Virus record (IMG/VR): IMGVR_UViG_3300042429_000087
Location: 1 to 22,327 of that record
Source of the DNA: a virus
Length of the DNA stretch: 22,327 nucleotides
Reading direction: 5' to 3' (one strand)
In this document: positions 12,161-19,855 of the stretch, one piece after another
Layout: the number at the start of each line of letters is the position of its first letter
How positions within the stretch are numbered: position 1 is the first letter of the stretch
The notes under the pieces: generated by a model
The model's input: only the letters and a program-made list of their open reading frames with translations
Databases searched by the model: none
What the model was told of the DNA's origin: nothing
Made by a program: the position numbers and the translations under genes

Positions 12161-13301
12161 AACAACCGATGTATTTTTAAGTAACCGTAATGCTGATACC
12201 GACATTATAATTAATCAAGGCGGTACAAGTAGCGGTAAAACTTATTCAATACTTCAAAATTTATTCTTACACGCAATAGAAAATGACAGGTGTATTATTA
12301 CTGTTGCTGGGCAAGATATACCCAACTTAAAAGTCGGACCGATTAGAGATGCCCATAACATAGTTGATAATACGGAAGGACTTAACAATTACATTTTAGA
12401 ATATAACAAATCGGATAGGGTATTTACTTTTGTAAATGGCTCAATAATTGAATTTAAAAGCTATGACGATGCCCAAGATGCTAAACAAGGTAAAAGAGAT
12501 TATTTGTTTTTAAATGAGGCAAATGGTGTAGATAAGATAATATGGGATGAGTTATATATCCGTACAAAAAAACGGAGTTATATAGATTATAACCCAAACA
12601 ATGAATTTTGGGTACATACAGATTTAATAGGTAAACCAAACGTTACGCTTATAATTAGCGACCATAGGCATAATACATTTTTAGACCAAAAGATACACGA
12701 TAAGATTGAGGCAATAGATGACCCTGAATTATACAAAGTTTATGCTCGTGGTTTAACAGGTAAACTTGAAGGGGTAATTTTTAGAGATTATAACGTAGTT
12801 AGCGGTATTGACCCTGATGCTAAACTTATTGGTTATGGTTTGGACTTTGGGTTTAGTAATGACCCAACGGCATTAATTGCTCTTTATTCTCAATCTGGAG
12901 AACTTATTATAGACGAGTTAATATATGACAAAGGATTGCTTAATGTCCGTATTAGCGATTTAATGCGTGAATTAGGCGTTAATGGGCGTATTGTGGCAGA
13001 TAGTGCCGAACCCAAGTCAATCGCTGAATTAAGCGCATATGGGTGGCAAATAGAGGGTGCTAAAAAAGGGCCCGATAGCATAAGACAATCAATTAATACT
13101 TTAAAGCGTTATAAATTAAACGTAACGCAAAGGTCAAATAACTTAAAAAAAGAACTAAACGGGTACAAATGGAAGCAAAATAAAGACGGTAACCTTGATA
13201 ATGAGCCCGTGGACTTCCTTAATCATGCAATAGATGCCCTTAGATACGCTTCACTTAACATATTAAACAACCCAACGTCTGGCAGATACGCCTTTTTATA
13301 A
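12153..13301 (+). CDS. terL: terminase large subunit
   Basis: This is the 382-residue packaging motor. The N-terminal ATPase has Walker A QGGTSSGKT (22-30) and Walker B YLFLNE (117-122). The C-terminal RNase H-like nuclease has YGLDFGFSNDPTAL (228-241, D231), IVADSAEPKSI (280-290, D283) and FLNHAIDALRYA (355-366, D361), the three acidic metal ligands. The length and motif spacing fit the PBSX/Terminase_3 group. It overlaps the small subunit gene. No portal gene follows; a promoter region comes next instead. Confidence 0.95.
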   Translation: MFKTTDVFLSNRNADTDIIINQGGTSSGKTYSILQNLFLHAIENDRCIITVAGQDIPNLKVGPIRDAHNIVDNTEGLNNYILEYNKSDRVFTFVNGSIIEFKSYDDAQDAKQGKRDYLFLNEANGVDKIIWDELYIRTKKRSYIDYNPNNEFWVHTDLIGKPNVTLIISDHRHNTFLDQKIHDKIEAIDDPELYKVYARGLTGKLEGVIFRDYNVVSGIDPDAKLIGYGLDFGFSNDPTALIALYSQSGELIIDELIYDKGLLNVRISDLMRELGVNGRIVADSAEPKSIAELSAYGWQIEGAKKGPDSIRQSINTLKRYKLNVTQRSNNLKKELNGYKWKQNKDGNLDNEPVDFLNHAIDALRYASLNILNNPTSGRYAFL

Positions 13302-13341
13302 CTCATTGGTTTACAATAGAATATAAAAAAAACGTAATATT

Positions 13342-13405
13342 TGCAACAAAATTGCAAAAATAATTCATTATTTATTTTGTGGATTGTGTAAAAGTTGTAT
13401 ATTTA
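13342..13405 (+). promoter_or_regulatory. second early-type regulatory box and promoter
   Basis: TGCAACA (13342-13348), three bases, then TTGCAAAAATAATT (13352-13365) repeats the box at 2081-2104. It is followed by TTTG (13376-13379), an 18-base spacer and the -7 element TATATTTA (13398-13405, one mismatch to TAnnTTTG). TTGTATATTT and the leader AAACAAAACACA are also shared with the first region. The gene at 13436 begins about 25 bases after the predicted start of transcription. Confidence 0.6.
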
Positions 13406-13435
13406 CATATCAATTAACCACAAAAACAAAACACA

Positions 13436-14011
13436 ATGACAAATCTAATTGAAAAGTACGAAAATTTAGGTTACACATTAACCTTAAAAAATGAGCCTAT
13501 GATTATAGGCACTTGCGTAAGAAAAGTTAGCAGAGCTAAAATACCTAACCCATTATTTAACTACAGATTTAGAAGCATTGACAGAATGATTGAGTTCTGT
13601 ACTGAATGGATTAATAAAGTAGAAATTAACGTAAATGCTGAAAACGAAAGGAAAGCTAAGAAAAAAGAGGCTCAAAAAAATATGCAGCATAATTACAAGG
13701 TAGGCGATATAATTTACAATAGTTGGGGATATGACCAAACTAACATAGATTTTTATCAAATAGTACAAGTTAAAGCTAAGTCAATTATGATTAATAGAAT
13801 AGGAAAATGCTATGTAGAAGGAACTGAGGGTTTTATGTCATCAAACGTTAAACCAATTAAAAATGATTTTATTGGAACTGCAATTTTGAAAAAAGTAAAT
13901 ATTTTAGTAAATTACAACGGCAATATACAATATTACATTAAAGCAGACCACGGATGTTTTGTTGAGTATCACAATGAAAATTCTGGTGTATACTCAAGTT
14001 GGTACGCTTAA
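13436..14011 (+). CDS. hypothetical protein under the duplicated promoter
   Basis: This 191-residue protein has an N-terminal helical part with a lysine-rich segment (ENERKAKKKEAQKN, about 69-82). A beta-rich part follows with YKVGDIIYNSWGYDQTNIDF and YQIVQVKAKSIMINRIG (about 87-123). The latter is a recurring module in phage and plasmid proteins of unknown function (VGDIxxxSWGYDQTNxxFY). It ends with ADHGCFVEYH. No catalytic motif is seen. Its promoter matches the one before 2174, so early co-regulation with that operon is expected. Confidence 0.6.
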   Translation: MTNLIEKYENLGYTLTLKNEPMIIGTCVRKVSRAKIPNPLFNYRFRSIDRMIEFCTEWINKVEINVNAENERKAKKKEAQKNMQHNYKVGDIIYNSWGYDQTNIDFYQIVQVKAKSIMINRIGKCYVEGTEGFMSSNVKPIKNDFIGTAILKKVNILVNYNGNIQYYIKADHGCFVEYHNENSGVYSSWYA

Positions 14012-14067
14012 AATAAAATAGGGGTGCGACTATTCAACGCACACTTTAACACACAAAACTAAACACA

Positions 14068-14154
14068 ATGAAAAAAGAAACCGCACAATTATTAGCAGTA
14101 TTTTTAGTAGCTTGTTACCTTATTGGGCAATTACAAGACATCTACTCAAAATGA
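14068..14154 (+). CDS. tiny single-span membrane protein (28 aa)
   Basis: An ATG preceded by an A-rich leader (ending CTAAACACA) like those at 2174 and 13436 opens 28 codons. The product has a basic start (MKKE), a hydrophobic span LLAVFLVACYLIG and a short polar tail. The stop overlaps the next ATG (ATGA). Function unknown. Confidence 0.45.
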   Translation: MKKETAQLLAVFLVACYLIGQLQDIYSK

Positions 14155-14276
14155 TTTACGCTATTTGCCTTCTGCTAATTGCAACAGGTTTTGTAATGGC
14201 AGCATTATTTGACTACACAATTAAAAACTATGACCCAAAGCACAAAAGATTACATCGACAAGTATTACGCAAGTGA
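14151..14276 (+). CDS. small membrane protein with basic tail (41 aa)
   Basis: A 41-residue product starts MIYAICLLLIATGFVMAALF, a clear single membrane span, followed by a strongly basic tail (YDPKHKRLHRQVLRK). It overlaps its upstream neighbour by 4 bases and the next gene by 47 bases. Membrane anchor plus cationic tail would fit a small lysis or membrane-interaction protein, but this is a guess. Confidence 0.45.
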   Translation: MIYAICLLLIATGFVMAALFDYTIKNYDPKHKRLHRQVLRK

Positions 14277-14442
14277 GCCAATTAGCATAATGATGACTAA
14301 CATTGATGCGACTTATTTGGAGATACTAACCTACTGCAACGAGAAGGGTTACGAACCTTCTAAGCGTAGGTTAAGAAGTCCAGAACATAATTCAAAAATT
14401 GGCTTTTTTGACATTGAGAATTATAAACCTGAAACAATATGA
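14230..14442 (+). CDS. hypothetical protein (70 aa)
   Basis: The ATG at 14230 gives 70 residues starting MTQSTKDYIDKYYASEP; a TTG at 14209 could extend it by seven. The product is mixed alpha/beta with TNIDATYLEILTYCNEKGYE and a basic KRRLR segment. I do not recognise it. Its stop lies just before the operator-like repeats at 14442. Confidence 0.5.
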   Translation: MTQSTKDYIDKYYASEPISIMMTNIDATYLEILTYCNEKGYEPSKRRLRSPEHNSKIGFFDIENYKPETI

Positions 14443-14522
14443 AATTAGAAATATAATTCTAATTCTTTCAAAAAAAGCTATTTGAAAACAATTATTCAAT
14501 CAAATTAGAAACATAATTCTAA
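14442..14522. repeat. pair of operator-like palindromic repeats
   Basis: Two 21-base copies, at 14442-14462 and 14502-14522, differ at one position. Each contains the inverted arms TTAGAA and TTCTAA around six bases (ATATAA or ACATAA). They are exactly 60 bases apart, centre to centre, and lie directly upstream of the gene at 14536. This is a typical layout for a dimeric repressor or activator binding two sites. Confidence 0.55.
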
Positions 14523-14535
14523 AAACAAATAACCT

Positions 14536-15000
14536 ATGGAACTACAACAAATATTCGAAACAACAAAAGAACAAAGGACTGAGTTTACCTACCAATTAAT
14601 TGAACGATTAAACGCAGGGGAACTTGACCCGTTAAAAACACATCTTCAGGTTAAAGCCTTAGAGGATATGCTCGAAACACTAAAGGCGAACAAGGACTAC
14701 AAAGATGCCGTATTACAAGCAGCCGTACTTAATGGCAAGGACTTTGAGTATATGAGTGCTAAGTTTAACATTAGAGAAGTAGGCGTTAAGTACGATTATA
14801 CCAAATGCGAAAGTCCTGCATACGAAGAGATTATGACAGAGTACAATAGTTCGGCTAAAGCAAAAAAGGATATGGAAGAGTTCCTTAAAAAAGTTCCGCA
14901 TCAAGGTCTTGATATTATTAACGGAGTTACTGGCGAGGTTACAAAAATTTACCCACCCGCTAAGAGTAGCACAACAAGTGTAGCCGTATCATTAAAGTAA
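14536..15000 (+). CDS. conserved hypothetical protein (154 aa)
   Basis: The N-terminal half is helical and acidic (EQRTEFTYQLIERLNAGELD and KALEDMLETLKAN). The central part has FNIREVGVKYDYTKCESPAY. The C-terminus reads NGVTGEVTKIYPPAKSSTTS and VAVSLK. I recall similar proteins in Bacteroidetes phages, always uncharacterised. The TGE...YPPAK(S)ST ending is the most distinctive mark. It lies between operator-like repeats and the tail chaperone genes. A role cannot be assigned. Confidence 0.6.
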   Translation: MELQQIFETTKEQRTEFTYQLIERLNAGELDPLKTHLQVKALEDMLETLKANKDYKDAVLQAAVLNGKDFEYMSAKFNIREVGVKYDYTKCESPAYEEIMTEYNSSAKAKKDMEEFLKKVPHQGLDIINGVTGEVTKIYPPAKSSTTSVAVSLK

Positions 15001-15008
15001 TAAAAATA

Positions 15009-15101
15009 TTGTACTTCTTTGCAATTTGCTTACCTTTGGCAGCGTTATGCTACATAGGTGGGCATCTTGCTTATGAGATAATGTTAAAACTAAGAAAATG
15101 A
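15009..15101 (+). CDS. tiny membrane protein with TTG start (30 aa)
   Basis: A frame opened by TTG at 15009 encodes 30 residues with a strong membrane span (LYFFAICLPLAALCYIGG) and a short basic end (KLRK). There is no ATG start in this frame. The TGA overlaps the ATG of the tail chaperone (ATGA), as for other real gene pairs here. The lack of a standard start keeps the call tentative. Confidence 0.35.
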   Translation: MYFFAICLPLAALCYIGGHLAYEIMLKLRK

Positions 15102-15772
15102 CTTGGAACGAAATCACAGTTTGGCAGTACCAACAAATCTATCCAATAGTTACTAAGCCTGAAAAGGATTGGACTACCTTAGACGTTGAAAGTAAGTTAG
15201 TAGGTATTTTACATAACCTTACCGACACGCAAGTAGATAGCTTAAGCGTAGGGGAGTTTAATAAATTAAAGGTAACCTTAGCCTTTTTAGACGATAAGAT
15301 TGAAGGTAAGCCTGTTAAGTACACCGAAGTAAACGGAAAACGTTATAGGTTTATCTATGATGTGCAGCAAATCAAAGCAGCCAGATACATTGAAACAAAA
15401 GTATTTAGCACGGACTTAGTTGGTAACCTGCACAAGTTAGCAGCCTCTATGGTTATTCCTCAGCGCAAAACTTGGTACGGAAAATGGGTTGATGACAAGT
15501 ACGATGCTGCCAAGCATAGCGAGTATGCCGAGGACTTACAAGCAGCTAAATTTATGCACGTTTACCAATCCATTGTTTTTTTTTATCAAGTATACAGAAA
15601 TTGGATAGAAGTTTCCAAGGCTTATTTGGTAAAGGAAATGATGAATCAGGGGATGACTTCGGAGTTGGCACTAAAGGGGGTTCAAACTTTATGCGAGATT
15701 TTGGATGGCAGTATTGCGCCAAATCTGTTGCCGACCACGAAAATATCACAGTTGATGAAAGCTATGAACTAA
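15098..15772 (+). CDS. tail assembly chaperone, short (0-frame) form
   Basis: This 224-residue protein begins TWNEITVWQYQQIYPIV and contains NLTDTQVDSLSVGEFNKLK, INGKRY-like VNGKRYRFIYDV and NLHKLAASMVIPQ. That layout is that of chaperone proteins encoded before the tape measure gene in Bacteroidetes siphophages. The frame passes through a T9 run at 15576-15584 (codons GTT TTT TTT TAT) and continues for 63 more codons. The same DNA downstream is also open in the -1 frame. It would bind the tape measure protein in tail assembly, like lambda gpG. Order and frameshift support the call more than sequence motifs. Confidence 0.65.
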   Translation: MTWNEITVWQYQQIYPIVTKPEKDWTTLDVESKLVGILHNLTDTQVDSLSVGEFNKLKVTLAFLDDKIEGKPVKYTEVNGKRYRFIYDVQQIKAARYIETKVFSTDLVGNLHKLAASMVIPQRKTWYGKWVDDKYDAAKHSEYAEDLQAAKFMHVYQSIVFFYQVYRNWIEVSKAYLVKEMMNQGMTSELALKGVQTLCEILDGSIAPNLLPTTKISQLMKAMN

Positions 15773-15855
15773 GCACAATACAATTCTTAAATACCCTATC
15801 CTATCTAAAGGCTAAAGCCGATTACGACAAGGAGCAACATAGGAAACTTAAATAA
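15098..15855 (+). CDS. tail assembly chaperone, long form by -1 frameshift
   Basis: This is the predicted fusion of bases 15098-15583 with 15583-15855 after -1 slippage on T-TTT-TTT (15577-15583), giving 162 + 90 = 252 residues. The -1 frame adds a Gly/Asp-rich linker (GKGNDESGDDFGVGTKGG) and then FGWQYCAKSVADHENIT and LSTIQFLNTLSYLKAKA. That is an aromatic-plus-helix module resembling the T domain of lambda gpGT-type chaperones. The -1 frame has no good start of its own (only a TTG at 15601), which favours frameshifting. A single-base error in the T run is the alternative. Confidence 0.6.
15577..15583 (+). other. -1 ribosomal frameshift slippery site (T TTT TTT)
   Basis: The heptamer lies in phase as X-XXY-YYZ within a nine-T run (15576-15584). 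A small stem, TTGGA (15601-15605) with TCCAA after an eight-base loop, starts 17 bases after the slippery site and could act as a weak stimulator. Confidence 0.55.
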
Positions 15856-15860
15856 GACCG

Positions 15861-15893
15861 ACCCTGCCAATTTTGGTGGGGTTAGTTATTTTT
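15861..15893 (+). terminator. intrinsic terminator after the tail chaperone
   Basis: ACCCTGCCA (15861-15869) pairs with TGGTGGGGT (15874-15882), nine pairs including two G-U, around a four-base loop. A T-rich tail follows (TAGTTATTTTT). It starts five bases after the stop of the long chaperone form and would reduce transcription into the tail genes. Confidence 0.7.
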
Positions 15894-15916
15894 AGACCTT
15901 CCTTATATTTATTAGC

Positions 15917-16588
15917 GTGAGTATTAGTTCAGCACAACAACAAGCATTAAGAGACCAGTTTATACAAAAGCTTGGTTTAAAGCCATTAGCAGTTGGCGAT
16001 GAAATAGGTTTGCCTATATTAGAAGAGACACTTGCTTTGTATGGTCAAGCTTTTAATGATGCTATTGTAGCTAATTTAAGGGAAAGTAACTCAATATCTT
16101 CTGGTGCTTTAGCGCAACCTGCAATACCTGTTGTGGTTAAGTTTGGTACAAGATATACTTTAGAAGTAGGTTACAAAATAAATAGTGAACAAGTTAAATA
16201 TTTTGAATTTGTAGATGAAGGGGTTTTAGGTACTGATAACAAAAAAGCTAACCCTAACACTCGTTTTAAATTCAAAAAAAATAAGAAGTCAGTACCTATT
16301 GACAATATTAAACTTTGGATTGAACAGAATAGCTTAAAATCGGTAGCAGTTAAAAAGTATACAAAACTTGGTACGGAACAAAAAGCTTTGACAGATAGTA
16401 AAAGCCTTGCGTTCTTAATAGCAAGAAGCATACACCGAAAAGGTTTAAGAACTACCAATTACTTTACAAACGCAGTTACACAAGTATTTGAAAACGAGAA
16501 ATTTAGAAACGATGTTTCAACCGCTTTAGGAAGCGACTTTGAATTAAAAATAATTAGAATAGCAAATGGCAATAACAATAACAAGTAG
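15917..16588 (+). CDS. probable virion (tail/neck) protein
   Basis: This 223-residue protein starts with GTG at 15917. There is no ATG, and an in-frame TAG at 15893 bounds the frame upstream. It contains a predicted beta region (KFGTRYTLEVGYKI, VKYFEFVDEG). A C-terminal helical segment follows with AFLIARSIHRKGLRTTNYFT, of a type common in phage neck/tail-completion proteins. The end is Asn-rich. It overlaps the next gene by 23 bases. Membership in the tail module is from position. TATATTTA at 15904-15911 could be a promoter but would give a leaderless message. Confidence 0.55.
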   Translation: MSISSAQQQALRDQFIQKLGLKPLAVGDEIGLPILEETLALYGQAFNDAIVANLRESNSISSGALAQPAIPVVVKFGTRYTLEVGYKINSEQVKYFEFVDEGVLGTDNKKANPNTRFKFKKNKKSVPIDNIKLWIEQNSLKSVAVKKYTKLGTEQKALTDSKSLAFLIARSIHRKGLRTTNYFTNAVTQVFENEKFRNDVSTALGSDFELKIIRIANGNNNNK

Positions 16589-17780
16589 CCCTGCACCATA
16601 TTCGTCTATGCACGAAAACCTATGGTTTGTATCAAGTTCTACTAATAGCGGAACTACAAACTTTAAGTTTGTTTATGATGTATACATAAACGGAAGCCAA
16701 GTAATTAGATCAAAAGTTTTCCCTGCTCCAAGTGCAGAGGGTAGCTATGGAGTGTTCAACGCATCTCCAATGGTAAGAAGTTTCGTAACTAACTACTTTG
16801 AGCCTTCTGGCAACTCAATACTTGTGGCTTCAAACGATAAGATCAAAGTAGATTACCAAATAAGAGTAGGCGAAGAGGTAAGCGGTGTTACAACTACTAA
16901 CTTAGCATCTGGTAGTTATTCGGCATATAACTTTGTGCCACCATTGTTTGCCGATGTGTTCTTTATGGAGAGCCAAACCTATTTAGATTTAGCAACTTAT
17001 TATAGCAGTTTACAATTAGAAAACTTTAAGGACAACTTTTTAACCGAAAGAGATTTAAGTAACATAGCTATTGAATACGGAAATAATTTTTACGCATCGT
17101 TTTTAAAGATAACTTCAGGCACTTACTCGGCTTGGGTAGAAGTAGTAAACGAAAGTGAAGCAGTAACAAGCACTGTATCGGGCAACATTACATTAAGCGG
17201 TCAGTTTAACTTGTTTAACTTAGAGGCATCGCACATAAATACTTTTGCAGGTTCAACTATTATTAACGCAAACACTTACGGCTATAACTTTTACTTAAAG
17301 CGTGGCACTACTCAATCAAGGGTTATCAAGCTAAGGCAAAAGTGCTATCCTAAGTTCCAACAATATAACTTGCAGTTCCTAAATAGATTAGGCGGTTGGG
17401 AAACAAAGAGCTTTACTTTAGTTAATAAAAGGTCAAGCGAATTCGAAAGGACATCATACAGGCGCAATGATTGGCAGCTTGTAGGTGGTCAAATGAAAAA
17501 CTCAGATGGATATAACAAATTTAACGAAACAACTTTCAACTATGCTATTCAGCATAAGGATAAATATAAGCTTACTAGCGATTGGGTTACTGAACAAGAT
17601 TATTCTTGGTTGGCTCAGCTTGTATCGTCTCCTATTGTTTATATGGAAGTACTTGGTGCTTATTTCCCTGTTACCATAAGTGCAACAAATTACGATTACA
17701 AGTTAGAAAGTGCAGACAAACTATTCAACTTTGAGATTGAAATAGAAGTAGGAAGATACTTAACAAGCCAATTCAGATAA
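16566..17780 (+). CDS. structural protein, probable tail component
   Basis: This 404-residue beta-rich protein starts AITITSSPAPYSSMHENLWF, then NFKFVYDVYINGSQVIRSKV and FPAPSAEGSYGVFNASPMVR. I recall this N-terminal pattern from virion proteins of Bacteroidetes phages, where it lies near the tape measure gene. The later part has strands and turns and ends NFEIEIEVGRYLTSQFR. There is no enzyme motif. It could be a distal tail or minor tail protein. It shares its last base with the next gene start. Confidence 0.6.
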   Translation: MAITITSSPAPYSSMHENLWFVSSSTNSGTTNFKFVYDVYINGSQVIRSKVFPAPSAEGSYGVFNASPMVRSFVTNYFEPSGNSILVASNDKIKVDYQIRVGEEVSGVTTTNLASGSYSAYNFVPPLFADVFFMESQTYLDLATYYSSLQLENFKDNFLTERDLSNIAIEYGNNFYASFLKITSGTYSAWVEVVNESEAVTSTVSGNITLSGQFNLFNLEASHINTFAGSTIINANTYGYNFYLKRGTTQSRVIKLRQKCYPKFQQYNLQFLNRLGGWETKSFTLVNKRSSEFERTSYRRNDWQLVGGQMKNSDGYNKFNETTFNYAIQHKDKYKLTSDWVTEQDYSWLAQLVSSPIVYMEVLGAYFPVTISATNYDYKLESADKLFNFEIEIEVGRYLTSQFR

Positions 17781-19855
17781 TGATAAGTACAGAAATTTAT
17801 ATAGAGGATAGAAGGATTGATCTATTGGAAGATATATCTACCGAGTTCACTTATGCTATTGACGATGTAAGTGAATTTGGCAGTCGCAATACTTCCTTTA
17901 GCAAAACAATTAGCATACCAGGAACAGGACTTAACAATGCAATCTTTGGTTACATCTTTGAACTTAACAACGCAAACTTTACCGATAATGACCTGCCAAA
18001 CGTAGGGTATAATTACAACGTAACTAAACAAGCTAACTGCAAAATCTTTATTGAAAAAGTGCAGATATTTAAAGGCACTTTACGAATTTTGGAAATAGTA
18101 ATAGACAAAGAAACAATCGAGTACCAGTGTTGTGTTGTTGGGGAGCTTGGTGGTTTTATTAATCAGTTAGGAAATAAACGTTTGGAAGATTTAGATTTTA
18201 GTGCTTACAACCATACTTATAGCGTAGCTAATATTAGTTCAAGTTGGGATAACGCAGGAGGTTCTGGTTATTACTATCCACTTATTGATTACGGAGATGT
18301 TAGTACGGGCAATGGTTCAGGTGGCGCGGGTGGTCACGGAGTAGCTAAAAAGGACTTTCAATACACAACTTTTAGACCTGCTTTATATGTTAAAGAATAT
18401 ATGCAAAAGATATTTGCTGGAACTGATTATACCTTTAACTGCCCGTTCTTTAATAGTGCTTTATTTAATAGGTTAATCATACCGCATAACCAAACTTCTA
18501 TTACTGCTTTAAACAATACAAGCTTAAATGCAGCCGCTAAAATAATACTTATTAACACGAACCTAAGTCCTTATGCTGAGTTTACATTTATTACTCAAGG
18601 TAGCTTTACGCTTGATAGTTTAGGGCAAATATTTACTTATACAGGTACGCCTACAATTACAACTAATTTAGAATTAACGCTTCGTGGAGATATTACTTTT
18701 TTCAATCCAAGTTTGCCAAACTATTCTGTATTACTTAAAAAGAACGGAAATATAATAGGTAGACAAGATTTCGATGCAAGTATTAACGACTTTATGGATT
18801 GTAATTTTACAATTAATGGTGCTACTTTTTCTACTAATGATACAATGCAGGTAGAGATATTAGGTAACGGCATTATCATAAATATTATTATGGGAGAGCT
18901 TAAACTTACTACAAGCACTCCTACACAAGTACAGATTAATTTAGGAGAAACAATTAAGGTAAGTGAAACAATCCCTAAAGGTATATTCCAAAGAGATTTC
19001 TTTTTGAGCATTGTTAAGATGTTTAACCTCTACGTTTATGAGAATAAGTTTAACGACAAGGAACTGGTTATTAGTCCGTTTGTGGACTTCTATCCTAATG
19101 TTTCTGCTAATGCAGAAGATTGGACAAACAAAATAGATAGGTCAAAGCCTTTGAGCATTAAGCCAATGAGTGAGATTAATGCTCGTTACTATAACTACAA
19201 GTTTAAACAAGATAATGACTTCTACGGGGAAAACTATCGCAAAAAGTACACCGAAGGTTATGGAGATTTTATTTACGATACCGAGTTTGACTTTGTGAAA
19301 GAAACCGATACCCTAGAGGTTATATTTTCTGCATCTGTACTTTATCAAGCAACAGGAGAAGATAAAGTATTTCCTGCTATCTATAAAAAGTCAAATAGTA
19401 ATAACGCAGAGGATAAAATGGATAGCATCATTCGTATAATGCAAACAAAGAAAATAACAGGCGTAAGCACTTGGCATATTAAGAATGTAAATCATAACTT
19501 AGGTTCTTATACTTCGTATGGTTATGCAGGGCATTTAGACGACCCTATTAACCCTACTAACGATATAAACTTTGGCGCACCTAAAGAACTACAATTTAAC
19601 CCTAATACTTATCCAACTACAAACGTATTTAATGCGTTTCATAGTCCTTATATTGCGGAGATAACAAGCAAGGATAGTAAGCTATTAACGTGCTATGGTT
19701 TATTAGATATAATAGATATTTTCAATTTAGATTTTAGTAAGTATGTATTTATAGACGGGGTTTTATTTAGGCTTAACAAGGTGGAGAATTACAATCCTAT
19801 GGAATACAACACCACTAAACTATCATTCCTTAAAGTAATAGAAACAAGATATTAA
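17780..19855 (+). CDS. large tail/baseplate protein
   Basis: This is a 691-residue protein. The N-terminal domain (ISTEIYIEDRRIDLLEDIST, then SRNTSFSKTISIPGT and GLNNAIFGYIFEL) is the kind that begins tail tip/baseplate proteins of Bacteroidetes phages. The middle has a Gly-rich stretch (STGNGSGGAGGHG, about 174-186) followed by FRPALYVKEYMQKIFAGTDY and many beta strands. A later segment has FFLSIVKMFNLYVYENKFND, as in hub-like domains. No peptidoglycan hydrolase motif is seen. It lies just before the tape measure gene. The structural role is well supported; the exact position in the tail is not. Confidence 0.65.
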   Translation: MISTEIYIEDRRIDLLEDISTEFTYAIDDVSEFGSRNTSFSKTISIPGTGLNNAIFGYIFELNNANFTDNDLPNVGYNYNVTKQANCKIFIEKVQIFKGTLRILEIVIDKETIEYQCCVVGELGGFINQLGNKRLEDLDFSAYNHTYSVANISSSWDNAGGSGYYYPLIDYGDVSTGNGSGGAGGHGVAKKDFQYTTFRPALYVKEYMQKIFAGTDYTFNCPFFNSALFNRLIIPHNQTSITALNNTSLNAAAKIILINTNLSPYAEFTFITQGSFTLDSLGQIFTYTGTPTITTNLELTLRGDITFFNPSLPNYSVLLKKNGNIIGRQDFDASINDFMDCNFTINGATFSTNDTMQVEILGNGIIINIIMGELKLTTSTPTQVQINLGETIKVSETIPKGIFQRDFFLSIVKMFNLYVYENKFNDKELVISPFVDFYPNVSANAEDWTNKIDRSKPLSIKPMSEINARYYNYKFKQDNDFYGENYRKKYTEGYGDFIYDTEFDFVKETDTLEVIFSASVLYQATGEDKVFPAIYKKSNSNNAEDKMDSIIRIMQTKKITGVSTWHIKNVNHNLGSYTSYGYAGHLDDPINPTNDINFGAPKELQFNPNTYPTTNVFNAFHSPYIAEITSKDSKLLTCYGLLDIIDIFNLDFSKYVFIDGVLFRLNKVENYNPMEYNTTKLSFLKVIETRY

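Noticed and set aside
14020-14046. GTGCG/CGCAC hairpin after the 13436 gene as a terminator
   Set aside because: The stem has only five pairs with a nine-base loop and no U tract follows.
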